Positions 53,467-62,253 of a stretch of DNA of 64,000 nt are shown piece by piece; within the stretch, counting starts at the first letter, position 1, and the number at the start of each line of letters is the position of its first letter. The notes under the pieces were generated by a model. The model did not search any database, was not told where the DNA came from, and was given only the letters and a program-made list of their open reading frames with translations. The stretch comes from Paenibacillus protaetiae (lineage in GTDB: Bacteria > Bacillota > Bacilli > Paenibacillales > Paenibacillaceae). The translations under genes were made by a program, and so were the position numbers. Where the stretch lies: assembly GCF_004135365.1 (NCBI RefSeq), contig NZ_CP035492.1, positions 4,076,501 to 4,140,500 of the forward strand, read 5' to 3'.

Positions 53467-54324
53467 ATGAAGCTTTCTGTATTTACGGTAGCGACGCCGG
53501 AGCTTACGCCGGAGCAGCTCGCAGCCGCTGCCAAGCAGGCCGGCATTCAAGGCGTGGAGTGGCGGTATAAAGAAGCGCCGGAAGGCGCAGAGACGATGAA
53601 ACCATCGTTCTGGGGCAACAATATTTGTACGATCTTCCCATCCGGAGGAGAAGAACTCGCAGATCGTTTCGGACGTGCGGCGGAAGCAAACGGGTTGTCC
53701 ACGATTAGCGTCACGCCTTACTTGCAGGCTGGCGACCTTGCTGAAACGGAAAATGTGCTGCGCACGGCGCGCCGGCTTGGCGCCTCTTACATCCGGCTTG
53801 GGGTGCCGGGGTATGACCGAACCAAACCTTTTAACGAGCTGTTTGAGCTGGAGCGGGCTTATTTGCGCGAAGCGGCCGAGCTGTGCGGGCAATATGGGGT
53901 GAAAGGGCTGGTCGAAACCCATCATGTGACGATTGCGCCTAGCGCTTCCGCAGCTTACCGGCTTGTAGAAGGTTTAAACCCCGATCAAGTGGGCGTATTG
54001 TATGATCCGGGCAATATGGTATACGAAGGGTTCGAAAACTACCGGATGGGCCTCGAGCTGCTTGGTCCGTACCTGGCTCACGTGCATGTCAAAAACGCGG
54101 CTTGGAAGCCGGGCGACACGCGCGAGGATGGGGCGGTTGCATGGAACTGCAGCTGGACCGGCATGAAAGCGGGGATCGTGGATTGGAAGCAAGTTATCCA
54201 GGATTTGAAGGCGATCGGCTATGACGGTTATTTGGGCGTTGAGGATTTCAGCCAGCAATATGAGCAGTCTGCAGATATGCTGCAAGCATTTGCCGGCTAT
54301 ATGAGGGAACTGCTGGAGGCATGA
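53467..54324 (+). CDS. Sugar phosphate isomerase/epimerase (TIM barrel)
   Basis: 285 residues. AP-endonuclease-2 fold: KQAGIQGVEWRY at the first strand, ETHHVTIAPS, metal ligands in LYDPGNMVYEG, AHVHVKN and YLGVEDFS. Likely converts a keto intermediate made by the upstream dehydrogenases. GGAGG precedes the ATG by about 8 bases. Confidence 0.88.
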   Translation: MKLSVFTVATPELTPEQLAAAAKQAGIQGVEWRYKEAPEGAETMKPSFWGNNICTIFPSGGEELADRFGRAAEANGLSTISVTPYLQAGDLAETENVLRTARRLGASYIRLGVPGYDRTKPFNELFELERAYLREAAELCGQYGVKGLVETHHVTIAPSASAAYRLVEGLNPDQVGVLYDPGNMVYEGFENYRMGLELLGPYLAHVHVKNAAWKPGDTREDGAVAWNCSWTGMKAGIVDWKQVIQDLKAIGYDGYLGVEDFSQQYEQSADMLQAFAGYMRELLEA

Positions 54325-55205
54325 TTGATTTTACGTACCGGAACAGCCGCCCAATTGAACCGGAATTCCATTCCCATACGTTTTATGAGGTCTATTACTT
54401 TCATGAGGGTATATGCAATTATTTGATTGGCGACAAGGTTTATGCGCTTGCTCCGGGCGATTTGATTGTGATGTACGGCATGACGCTTCATTGCTCGAAG
54501 ATTGATCCGTCCGTTCCTTATGTCCGCTCCATCATTCATTTTGAACCGTCGTTTGTAAAGCCGTATACGGAACTTCCGAACGCGCTCAACATTTTGCTGC
54601 CGTTTGAGCAGCTGAGAAACTACCGGATCCGGCTGCAGGGCGAGCAAAAGGAGCGGATGGAAGCGATGCTGGAAGCGATGAACGGGCATAAACAGCGCGG
54701 AGGGCAGATTAGCGACAACCGGTTGACGCTTGCTTTTGTCGATATGCTTTACTTCATTTATGACCAGTGTATGCTGCCGATGAAGGATAAAGCGGATGCG
54801 GTGTCAAGCAAAGAACGGGCGGTGCAGGATATCGTCACTGCGCTGGAGTCCTGTTATACGGACGATTTGCATTTGGAGCAGCTGGAGGACAAACTTCATT
54901 TGACCAAATCGTATTTGTCCAAAATTTTCAAGGAAGTAACCGGCGTTACCATATTCCAGTATGTGTACCGGCGGCGGATTAACGAGGCGAAAATATTGTT
55001 TCTGCTGCAGCCGGACCTGTCGGTCACGGAAGCGGGCATCCGGCTTGGCTTCAAGCATTTGGCGCATTTCAGCCGCATGTTCAAGCAGCAGACCGGCATG
55101 TCGCCGGAAGAGTTTAAAAAAACAGGCGGATACCAGTTTGAAGCGAGCCGGACGATCGCGCTCAAAAAAGTACAACGACAGGATAATCCCGATTTAGAAC
55201 CTTGA
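54321..55205 (+). CDS. AraC-family regulator of the sugar operon
   Basis: 294 residues. N-terminal cupin (EFHSHTFYEVYYFHEGICNY) and two C-terminal HTHs (KLHLTKSYLSKIFKEVTGV, AGIRLGFKHLAHFSRMFKQQ). Its start overlaps the isomerase stop by 4 bases (ATGA), so it is translated with the operon it probably regulates. A strong terminator overlaps its end. Confidence 0.92.
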   Translation: MIDFTYRNSRPIEPEFHSHTFYEVYYFHEGICNYLIGDKVYALAPGDLIVMYGMTLHCSKIDPSVPYVRSIIHFEPSFVKPYTELPNALNILLPFEQLRNYRIRLQGEQKERMEAMLEAMNGHKQRGGQISDNRLTLAFVDMLYFIYDQCMLPMKDKADAVSSKERAVQDIVTALESCYTDDLHLEQLEDKLHLTKSYLSKIFKEVTGVTIFQYVYRRRINEAKILFLLQPDLSVTEAGIRLGFKHLAHFSRMFKQQTGMSPEEFKKTGGYQFEASRTIALKKVQRQDNPDLEP

Positions 55206-55223
55206 TATATCAAGGTTCTTTTT
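55196..55223 (+). terminator. Terminator of the sugar operon
   Basis: AGAACCTTGATA pairs with TATCAAGGTTCT, then TTTT; it includes the stop codon of the AraC gene. Confidence 0.85.
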
Positions 55224-55301
55224 CATTTGTACGCATTTTCTTGTCGTTTATTTATGGATGTGAAAATCCCTTGATACTGCGATAGCGACAAGAAAATCAC
55301 C

Positions 55302-55741
55302 CTAGGTAGTGTATGAGCAATGTTTGAGCGGATCAGGTTGAGAAAATAAAGTGCTAACAGAAGACGTCATTAAGCTAAAGGGCCGGATAGTTAATCCTTC
55401 TTCCCGGGCTGCCTTTACATTGGAAGGAAACATGGTCACGAGTAGAACCGCCAAACAGATGGAACCCGCGTGAGAGGTAGCGGGGAACGGAATGCCGAGG
55501 CACCCGCAATTTCCAGCCACCCGGTGGCCATCACAATCCAATCCGGTTTTGGAAAAGCAGGCGGGATCATCCGAATGAGATCAGGCCGTCTTTTTCCCCA
55601 GTGGGCGGAAGCTGTAAGCAGCAGCATGATGGCCGCTGCCGTCTGAAGCGGAGAATGCCAATTGTCGAAATAAGACCAGCCGAACAGCCCAAGAACCCAG
55701 AACAACAGCTACGAAACAACAAGCGCAAATAGAGGTGCCAT
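55302..55741 (-). pseudogene. DoxX-like membrane protein gene, inactivated
   Basis: ATG at 55741 reads MAPLFALVVS then an in-frame TAG; the frame continues as LLFWVLGLFGWSYFD ... WIVMATGWLEIAG. Near 55490 one base is missing, and the rest (LGIPFPATSHAGSI ... VTMFPSNVKAA) is in another frame. Together they give a DoxX-type small membrane protein with a stop, a frameshift and a probably altered end. It lies after the DUF2269 gene. Confidence 0.75.
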
Positions 55742-55754
55742 TTTATCTCTCCGT

Positions 55755-56216
55755 TTAGAAGCTTTTCGTTATCATGAGAAATAATATGATGATCGGCAGC
55801 AATGTCGCGGGAATTCCGAAGACGGCCCAATAGCGGGAAGCTTGATGATAGGCATTGGAGATGCGCCCGCTTTCGATGCATTGAGCGCTATGACGGATCA
55901 TTCTGCGCTGCAGTGGAATGAGAATGGCTAACCAGATCACGCCGGTAACGGCAAACAAAATTAGCGATAGCATAAGCCAATTCAGTCCCGACAGCGGCAT
56001 TTTCGCCTGTACGGCCATCACAATACCCGAGACAACGATGATCACGAGACCCGGGAGCGTAAATACATAATCGGCAAGCATGACGTTTTTTACCGTGCTG
56101 TGAATGACGGCCGGGTTTTTCGACAAATCCGCACGAACTTTCCAAAATGCTGCAGTAATGATATTTCCTACGAATACCACGACTCCAACTAGATGCAACG
56201 TTAACCACAAGTTCAT
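55755..56216 (-). CDS. DUF2269-like membrane protein
   Basis: 153 residues, four hydrophobic segments (LTLHLVGVVVFVGNIITAAF, LPGLVIIVVSGIVMA, LMLSLILFAVTGVIWLAIL, FGIPATLLPIIILFLM). RBS AAAGGAAG 8 bases before the chosen ATG. Function unknown. Its upstream frame continues into the tail of the broken TetR gene (LLGKEDQPIVSETLNQYYE), so the two genes were originally adjacent. Confidence 0.75.
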   Translation of the reverse strand: MNLWLTLHLVGVVVFVGNIITAAFWKVRADLSKNPAVIHSTVKNVMLADYVFTLPGLVIIVVSGIVMAVQAKMPLSGLNWLMLSLILFAVTGVIWLAILIPLQRRMIRHSAQCIESGRISNAYHQASRYWAVFGIPATLLPIIILFLMITKSF

Positions 56217-56250
56217 GATATATTCTTCCTTTCTTTCTCTATTTAACCGC

Positions 56251-56550
56251 TCATAATACTGATTGAGAGTTTCCGAGACGATAGGCTGATCTTCCTTTCC
56301 AAGTAAATAGATCAGCACCTTGTTCCACTGCATTCATAAAATGATCGTTTGTCTCTTCGAGCCGCTCCTGCAGCATCCAGGCAAAGATCTCATCCTTGCT
56401 CTTCACGTAATGGAAGATAACGCCCTTTGACAATCCCGATTTTTCCATGATGTCCTTCATAGTGATAGAGTGACACCCTTTTTCCCGTATCAGTTCTTTG
56501 ATCGAATCAAGCAGCGGCCTGGTTGTTTGCTCCCTACGTTCCTCATGCAT
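56251..56550 (-). pseudogene. TetR-family regulator, frameshifted and shortened
   Basis: Residues 1-80 are a normal TetR HTH (MHEERREQTTRPLLDSIKE, SITMKDIMEKSGLSKGVIF, SKDEIFAWML). The frame then runs into a short nonsense tail. A second frame from about 56330 to 56220 encodes a typical TetR C-terminal helix (LIYLLGKEDQPIVSETL), so at least one frameshift, and most of the ligand domain, has been lost. GGAGG stands about 10 bases before the ATG. Confidence 0.7.
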
Positions 56551-56672
56551 CAAAGTAATGCCTCCGTGTTCTTTTAACGATGGATTAGTGTTATTATTTT
56601 CATTATAAAAACCGACCATCGGTTTGTAAATGAGGTTTATCAAATATTAACTCATTATTTATTTGTAGCAGG

Positions 56673-57003
56673 TTATGCAAGGTGGATGGAATACGAGAAG
56701 AAGGGTGTCGGTGTCTCGAAGCGGTCCAATACGGCCAGGATGAGCAACCTTAACGTGTCTCTATCCCACTTAGGCTGGGCAGGGAGGGGATTAGCAAGTT
56801 GTTGTTGGAAATAATTCCGGACTACTTCATCTAATAACATATATTTATCTGCAAAGTGAAGTAAAAAGTTCCTCGGTTTACGTTAGCCAGCTCGGTAATA
56901 TCGTGAATGCGCGTCGCCTCGAAACCCTTTTTTTCGGACAATTTCTATAAGTGCCTGTTGCAGCAGATGGCGCGTACGCTGCACCTAATCTTGGAGCGCC
57001 TGT
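56673..57003 (-). pseudogene. Second TetR-family gene, degraded
   Basis: No open frame, but three frames read in turn give RTRHLLQQALIEIVRKKGF, then EATRIHDITELANVNRGTFY, then HFADKYMLLDEVVRNYFQQQ and PAQPKWDRDTLRLLILAVLD, up to a TAA at 56673-56675. This is a TetR HTH and the start of its second domain, with at least two frameshifts and no clear start codon. Confidence 0.65.
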
Positions 57004-57277
57004 CTATATACTATAGCTTCGTTGCGTCAAGAACCAAATTCACCGCTGGGTCGACATGAAGCGGCACAGCGGTGAGCGTAGGGCTGGAGAACTTCTGGGG
57101 CTGGCGGCTCGCTCCGTCGGCGCCAAGCATGCCGAGAAAGCCTACAAGCTTCAACTTTGTCACCGATGCCTATGCCTATCACACATCGCCTCGAAACGAT
57201 ATTTACATCATGGTAGTTGCGAGGGGTGCCAAGTCCCGAAAGAATTCAGAGTATTGGTTTATCACGGTCTGCTCGAG
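57004..57277 (+). other. Gene remnants, unassigned
   Basis: A plus-strand frame near 57072-57240 reads SVGLENFWGWRLAPSAPSMP then NFVTDAYAYHTSPRNDIYIM, which looks like coding sequence with no start, ribosome site or proper stop. I could not place its family. Likely another eroded gene. Confidence 0.35.
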
Positions 57278-57721
57278 TTATCCTTTGTATATTTGCATCC
57301 AGTTTGCTCCGTCCTTCGGTAGTTCAAAGCCAAACTTGGCGTACAGCTCCTGCGCATCTTCGGTTACAAGTAAGAAACGCCGCAGTCCTTGCAGATCTGG
57401 ATGATTCACAATGATCTCCATCATCCTCTTGGACAAGCCTTGACCACGAAACTTAGATACGACGAAGACATCAGTCAGATAGGCGAAGGTTGCGCAGTCC
57501 GAGACGACCCGGGCAAATCCGATCAGTCGTCCGTTCACCGACGAATCGTACGTGCCGACCACGACTGCAGAATGGGCGACGGCTCTCTCGAAAGCGTCAA
57601 ACGTTAGGTTTTTCGCCCAGTACATATGCTCATGCAGATAGCGGTAGGCAAAGGGGAGGTCGAGCAAGCTCTTATCCGTCGATATCATTACGCCGGAGGT
57701 GTTTGTTTTCGTCCGGTTCAT
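57278..57721 (-). CDS. GNAT-family N-acetyltransferase
   Basis: 147 residues. Acetyl-CoA motif DVFVVSKFRGQGLSKRMM, end FGFELPKDGANWMQ. The ATG overlaps the stop of the upstream MBL gene by 4 bases (ATGA). Substrate unknown. The sequence here is noticeably more AT-rich than the surrounding kilobases. Confidence 0.85.
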   Translation of the reverse strand: MNRTKTNTSGVMISTDKSLLDLPFAYRYLHEHMYWAKNLTFDAFERAVAHSAVVVGTYDSSVNGRLIGFARVVSDCATFAYLTDVFVVSKFRGQGLSKRMMEIIVNHPDLQGLRRFLLVTEDAQELYAKFGFELPKDGANWMQIYKG

Positions 57722-58464
57722 AACCAATCACCATCCTCCGGGATGTAGACACGCTCGAGCAACTGCTGCTTGGAGAGCATCGTCCGCAGCACATCCCTTG
57801 TGACATGGCAATGGTTGATGGAATCCATATGAATAGCAACCACCTGGGTGTATGGCGCGTATCGGATTAGCTCGATTACGTTATCTTCATCCATCGTAAT
57901 CACGTCGCCAACGGCAAATCTTGCCCCGCCTGCGTTGACAATTGTCATATCGGGTTTATAGGTATCCAGCGCTATCTTCACATCTTCACACCAAATTGTA
58001 TCTCCTGCGATGTAAAGTGTGGGCTCTCCTGATGCTTGAAAGATGAAGCCGGACACATGCCCCATTTTCTGACCGATTTCGCCTGTCCCATGTTGACCAT
58101 TCGTACGCTGAATGGTTACGCCTCGGAAGGTTACTGAGGTTTGAATCTCCGTTATGTTGGTAAATCCTGACGAACGGATAGCGTCGCTATCTCCCTGCTG
58201 GCAGAATATAGTCAATGACTTCGGTAGTTTCAGCATTGCTGCTTCATCCCAGTGATCGCGATGCAAGTGTGATACGAGTACAGCGTCCGGAGAGAGCCAT
58301 GTATCTAGTGCGCCAGGCAATGGAACGAGCGGATTGCGCCGTTCGTCGCCGGAATTGGAAATCGGTGGGTTGGCGGCCTGATCACTGAACATAGGGTCTA
58401 ACAAGAAGGTCACTCCCGCATATTCAATCCATAAAGTTGCATGTCGAATGAGCTGAATGTTCAT
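57718..58464 (-). CDS. MBL-fold hydrolase, UlaG-like
   Basis: 248 residues. IRHATLWIEYAGVTFLLDP, SHLHRDHWDEA (metal site), YIAGDTIWCEDV. Typical of the UlaG/L-ascorbate lactonase-like branch of MBL hydrolases; substrate unknown. Operon with the GNAT gene and divergent from an Lrp-type regulator, which may control it. GGAGG-type site weak (GGAGGAATTTC, rc, before ATG). Confidence 0.87.
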   Translation of the reverse strand: MNIQLIRHATLWIEYAGVTFLLDPMFSDQAANPPISNSGDERRNPLVPLPGALDTWLSPDAVLVSHLHRDHWDEAAMLKLPKSLTIFCQQGDSDAIRSSGFTNITEIQTSVTFRGVTIQRTNGQHGTGEIGQKMGHVSGFIFQASGEPTLYIAGDTIWCEDVKIALDTYKPDMTIVNAGGARFAVGDVITMDEDNVIELIRYAPYTQVVAIHMDSINHCHVTRDVLRTMLSKQQLLERVYIPEDGDWL

Positions 58465-58591
58465 TTGAAATTCCTCCCAAAAAGTTGATCTGTGATAATA
58501 TTGATTTTAGCAATAGTCTCTGGGCTCGATACATAACTTGATGAACGAATTCAGGCGGTTTTACTTACGCCGTGAAAGGAGTGGGTGCCAA

Positions 58592-59020
58592 ATGGCCAAC
58601 CAAGCCATTGATGATATAGATTTGAAGGTTCTGCAAGCTTTATTAAATAACGCGCTCCTTACCTACAAGGAGATCGGAGAGATCGTCCATCTCACTGGGC
58701 AGGCGGTTGGCGCGCGGGTACGAAAGCTGGAAGACAGCGGCGTTATCGAAGGTTATACTCTGCGTTGGAATCCCGAAAAGATTGGTTTTAATGTTCATGC
58801 CTTTCTTATCGTCTTCATGAACTCAAATCAAGCCCATCAAGCTTTCCGAGACTTCGTCCAGTCGTCTGAATCTGTAGCGGAGGCGCATCGTGTAGGTGGT
58901 GAAGGCTGCTATTGGTTGCGCATCCGGATTAGAGACGCTTCTGAACTGAACAAACTATTGGAGGAAGTGCTGAAGTACGGCAATTATAAGTTGAGCCTTT
59001 CGATCGATCAGGTTAAGTAG
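58592..59020 (+). CDS. Lrp/AsnC-family regulator
   Basis: 142 residues. N-terminal winged HTH (DLKVLQALLNNALLTYKEIG, LTGQAVGARVRKLEDSGVI) and C-terminal RAM sensor domain (HAFLIVFMNSN, AHRVGGEGCYWLRIRI). ATG after AAAGGAG. Divergent from the MBL-GNAT pair; the 127-base space between them is probably their control region, but no clear repeat was found in it. Confidence 0.88.
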   Translation: MANQAIDDIDLKVLQALLNNALLTYKEIGEIVHLTGQAVGARVRKLEDSGVIEGYTLRWNPEKIGFNVHAFLIVFMNSNQAHQAFRDFVQSSESVAEAHRVGGEGCYWLRIRIRDASELNKLLEEVLKYGNYKLSLSIDQVK

Positions 59021-59401
59021 ACGGCCGTGAGAAAACTTGCCCTTACAGACAGTGCAGTGAACCGTGTAAAACGGAAGAGAGCAGGGAGACCAGCATTCAG
59101 GTTTATAAATTGTTTTGAATATATCACATCAAATCGAATACCAACTGCCTCTTGAACAATGAGATTCCCTCTCTTTTCGTATGCTTTTTTGGTGTGCTGC
59201 TGGAGTGGTATTCTAGGAAGCAAAGGTGTGTGACCATTGTCATTCCTTCCTTTTTAGCCGCATCGTTGACAGGGGTAGACGAAACAAAATCGAAAAGGAC
59301 GTAAAATCCGGGTATCATCCCATGCGTTTTTTCTGTGCGATAAAAAAATTTATTTCTTGTCGTTGTACTAAAAAATAGGCTTGGCTTGCGGGAAAATAGC
59401 C
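59021..59401. other. AT-rich intergenic region
   Basis: About 380 bases with no gene that has a ribosome site. A minus-strand open frame of 98 codons exists but its sequence (many Phe, Ser, Lys, no start site) looks non-coding. Confidence 0.4.
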
Positions 59402-59430
59402 TTGCAAAAACTAATACCATTAGTTATTAT
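59402..59430 (+). promoter_or_regulatory. Promoter of the MBL-TetR operon
   Basis: TTGCAA, 17 bases, TATTAT. The 17-base spacer is occupied by operator copy 1. Confidence 0.6.
59410..59424. promoter_or_regulatory. TetR operator copy 1 (MBL-TetR operon)
   Basis: ACTAATACCATTAGT, palindrome inside the promoter spacer. Its reverse complement is copy 2, so together they also form a long hairpin. Confidence 0.65.
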
Positions 59431-59433
59431 AAA

Positions 59434-59448
59434 ACTAATGGTATTAGT
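59434..59448. promoter_or_regulatory. TetR operator copy 2 (MBL-TetR operon)
   Basis: ACTAATGGTATTAGT, 24 bases (centre to centre) downstream of copy 1, at the predicted transcription start. Confidence 0.65.
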
Positions 59449-59471
59449 TTTTATTTCAGGAGGCGATTTTC

Positions 59472-60218
59472 ATGAAGATGACAAAGTTTGGCCATGTATA
59501 CCAGCTGTCGTTTCTGCCGCGTTTATTTCCCGTCAATTGCTATTTGGTTGAAGAAGAGGACAGCCTGACGTTAATCGACGCGGCGCTTCCTTACAGCTGG
59601 AGAGGCATACTTCAGGCAGCCCGCCGGATCGGCAAACCGATCACACGCATCGTGCTGACGCATGCGCATGACGACCATATCGGAGCAGCTGCTGCGCTGA
59701 AACGGGAGCTGCCGGCTGCCGCGATCATTATTTCCGCGCGCGACGCCAGGCTGCTTGCCGGAGATGTGACGCTGGATCCAGGTGAAGACCCGTCGCCGGT
59801 CCGCGGAGGCGTGCCGAAGAAAGCGCTGATTAAGCCGGATGTGCTGCTGCAGGACGGAGAACGCGTCGGTTCCTTGCTGGCGGTTCTCGCTCCGGGGCAC
59901 ACACCCGGATCGATGGCGTTTATAGATACGAGAAGCAGCACGCTTATTGCAGGCGATGCCTTCCAGACGAGGGCGGGCATCGCGGTTTCGGGCATTGTGC
60001 GTCCGTTGTTCCCGTTTCCCGCAATGGCGACGTGGAGTAAACTGACGGCACTGGATTCCGCCCGCAAACTCGCGGCGCTGGAGCCGTCCCTGCTCGCTGT
60101 CGGCCACGGGCCGGTGCTTGCCGAGCCGCAAGCCGCGATGCGGCAAGCGATAAAAACCGCTGAACGCAAATTGCAGCGAAAGGAGCCATTGCAGCATGTC
60201 ACCAAGAATCGGGCTTGA
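59472..60218 (+). CDS. MBL-fold hydrolase
   Basis: 248 residues, GGAGG before the ATG. Metal site THAHDDHIGAA, then APGHTPGSMAF, IAGDAFQTRAG and a final VGHGPVL. Typical of glyoxalase II/flavoprotein-type MBL hydrolases with thioester or similar substrates. Its 3' end overlaps the TetR gene by 23 bases, so both form one operon regulated by the TetR protein through the two palindromes upstream. Confidence 0.88.
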   Translation: MKMTKFGHVYQLSFLPRLFPVNCYLVEEEDSLTLIDAALPYSWRGILQAARRIGKPITRIVLTHAHDDHIGAAAALKRELPAAAIIISARDARLLAGDVTLDPGEDPSPVRGGVPKKALIKPDVLLQDGERVGSLLAVLAPGHTPGSMAFIDTRSSTLIAGDAFQTRAGIAVSGIVRPLFPFPAMATWSKLTALDSARKLAALEPSLLAVGHGPVLAEPQAAMRQAIKTAERKLQRKEPLQHVTKNRA

Positions 60219-60762
60219 TGCGGATACGATTGTTGAAGCCGCTGCCGGAATTGCAGACCGGGAAGGCTGGGAGGCGGTTACGTTATCGGCGCTGGCGGCG
60301 AAGCTGGGGGTCCGCTCCCCTTCGTTGTACAATCATGTGAACGGGTTGCCGGAACTGCGCAGCAAGCTGGCGGTATATGGAATTGGCCGCTTTACCGCTG
60401 CAATCGAGGAGGCGGTGCAAGGTTTGAGTGGCGAGGAAGCCATCCATGCGCTGGCGAATGCCTACTTGGATTTTGCGCGGACTCATCCGGGGCTGTACGA
60501 ATCTACGCTTCGCGACCAGAGCGATCCTGTTATTCAAGCGGCAGGAAGGCGTATTGTAGAATTAATGGTACATGTGCTGCAGTCGTTTGGGCTGGATGAG
60601 GAAACCGGCATACATCTTGTACGCGGATTTCGCAGCCTGCTGCACGGATTTGTTTCCATTGACAGCAAAGGCGGCTTTGGCATGCCGCTTCACATTCAGG
60701 AGAGCATAAAGCTGGTGCTGGATACGTTTATGGCCGGCATTAAACAACTTCACTCCTCATAA
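60196..60762 (+). CDS. TetR-family regulator with WHG-type C-terminal domain
   Basis: 188 residues. HTH DADTIVEAAAGIADREGWEA, AKLGVRSPSLYNHVNGLPEL; the C-terminal LHGFVSIDSKGGFG fits the TetR_C_33/WHG group. It probably represses its own operon at 59410-59448. The ATG lies in the end of the MBL gene, after AAAGGAG. Confidence 0.9.
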   Translation: MSPRIGLDADTIVEAAAGIADREGWEAVTLSALAAKLGVRSPSLYNHVNGLPELRSKLAVYGIGRFTAAIEEAVQGLSGEEAIHALANAYLDFARTHPGLYESTLRDQSDPVIQAAGRRIVELMVHVLQSFGLDEETGIHLVRGFRSLLHGFVSIDSKGGFGMPLHIQESIKLVLDTFMAGIKQLHSS

Positions 60763-60783
60763 TCAGCCGCTCCAACGGCGCAA

Positions 60784-60832
60784 AAAGGGGTTATTCGGTG
60801 CTGACGCGCGGAATCGAAAAACCCCTCTTGCG
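60784..60832 (+). terminator. Possible terminator
   Basis: AGGGGTT and AACCCCT arms separated by a loop of about 27 bases; only TCTT follows. Weak. Confidence 0.35.
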
Positions 60833-60910
60833 CCAATATTTATTTTCTGTTCTAATAAGGGGTTAGTTACAATAATGAAACCCCTTCCATTGAAAGGAGC
60901 CGCACAAATC

Positions 60911-62143
60911 GTGTTATCCAGCAGCCGGCGAAGTATGATAAAGTTTGGGCTCCCGATGACGCCCCGCGTATGGCATAATGCCCGCATTGATTTTGGGACG
61001 TCTTGTTTGTTCAGTTTGTTTAATGTGGTCATGAACCAGTTTTTTATGCCTTTTGCGATTCAGCAGGGAGCCAGCAATCTTCAAGTCGGACTGCTCTCCG
61101 CCGCTCCGGCTATCGGACTTATTTTTTCGCCGATATGGGCGGTTTGGGTTGAAAAAAGCCGCAGTCCGCGCCCGTTTGTTATTATCCCGAACTTGGTCGG
61201 CCGGCTCCTGCTGCTGCTTCCGGCGTTTTTTGCCCACTCGACCGTATATGTATTTACCGCTATTATGTATCAAATATTAATGGGCATCCAGGCGCCGGCT
61301 TATGCTTCGCTTGTATCCCGGATGTATCCGGGCAATGTCCGGGGCCGGCTGATGGGGTATGTGCGGGTAGCGATGGGCACGCTGATGATTCCGCTTGCTT
61401 ATGCGGTTGGCAGCTGGTCGGACGCTGCAGGACCGGCTGGGCCGCTTATTGCGGCAGCTATTGCCGGCTCGCTTTCGGCAGCTTTGTTTCAGACGCTGCG
61501 GCTGCCGAAGCAGGCAGCCGTCAAATCCGGCGCGGTCTTTTCTTTTCGCGATCAGTGGCAGCTCGTGTCGGGCAATAAGGCGCTTGCGGTCTTTTTGCTG
61601 GCGACAACCTTTGCCGGTTTTGGCAATATGCTCGCGAATCCGCTGTATCAAATTATTCAGGTCGATTCGCTGAAGCTGTCCAATACCGAAATCGGCTATG
61701 CAAGAATTGCTTATTATATAGGTCTGTTAGTGGCTTACGCGCTGGCCGGGCGTATGATCGACCGGTTTGATATTAAATTCACGCTTACGGCGGGCATTGC
61801 CGCATACGGTATTGTGCCGCTTATTTACGGCTTATGGGGAACCTATCCGGCGGTTATATTAGGCAACGGCATTCAAGGGATAGGCGAGGCAATTTGGGAT
61901 ATCGGCATCTTGTCTTATATCGTCCGGCTAGCGCCGGGCAGAGAAGCGACCGTATTTGGCCTGCATCTGATGATGTTTGGCCTTCGGGGCACGATTGGTC
62001 CGCTGTTAAGCGCTTCGTTATCCAGCCATGTTCCGCTTTCCGCGCTATTAGTCGGAGCGGGCATGTGCGGGCTGATCGGCACCGTCTTGTTTGTGTTCAG
62101 CAACCGGTCGAACAAGAAACTTCATTTAACGCACAGCGGATAA
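60911..62143 (+). CDS. MFS transporter
   Basis: About 411 residues, 12 membrane helices. MFS markers GRMIDRFDIKFTL (loop between helices 8 and 9) and a first cytosolic loop near IWAVWVEKSRSPRP. Substrate unknown, probably drug or metabolite efflux. GTG 60911 follows AAAGGAG by 11 bases; ATG 60875 is 36 bases upstream with a weaker AGGGG site. Either may be used. Confidence 0.85.
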   Translation: MLSSSRRSMIKFGLPMTPRVWHNARIDFGTSCLFSLFNVVMNQFFMPFAIQQGASNLQVGLLSAAPAIGLIFSPIWAVWVEKSRSPRPFVIIPNLVGRLLLLLPAFFAHSTVYVFTAIMYQILMGIQAPAYASLVSRMYPGNVRGRLMGYVRVAMGTLMIPLAYAVGSWSDAAGPAGPLIAAAIAGSLSAALFQTLRLPKQAAVKSGAVFSFRDQWQLVSGNKALAVFLLATTFAGFGNMLANPLYQIIQVDSLKLSNTEIGYARIAYYIGLLVAYALAGRMIDRFDIKFTLTAGIAAYGIVPLIYGLWGTYPAVILGNGIQGIGEAIWDIGILSYIVRLAPGREATVFGLHLMMFGLRGTIGPLLSASLSSHVPLSALLVGAGMCGLIGTVLFVFSNRSNKKLHLTHSG

Positions 62144-62253
62144 GGCAGCTGCAAAAGAGCGGAAAAGCAGAGCGGAAAAGCGAGTATTCATCTGTTGTTC
62201 ATATAACGCTGATACGATAGAAGAAAGGCGTTAGGCAGAAAGGATGATCGCAA

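Noticed and set aside
58528-58543. GATACATAACTTGAT as a fifth copy of the XRE-type operator
   Set aside because: Only the left half matches; the right arm GTATC is missing.
59124-59420. 98-codon minus-strand frame before the MBL-TetR operon
   Set aside because: No ribosome site and overlaps the promoter with the operator; composition looks non-coding.
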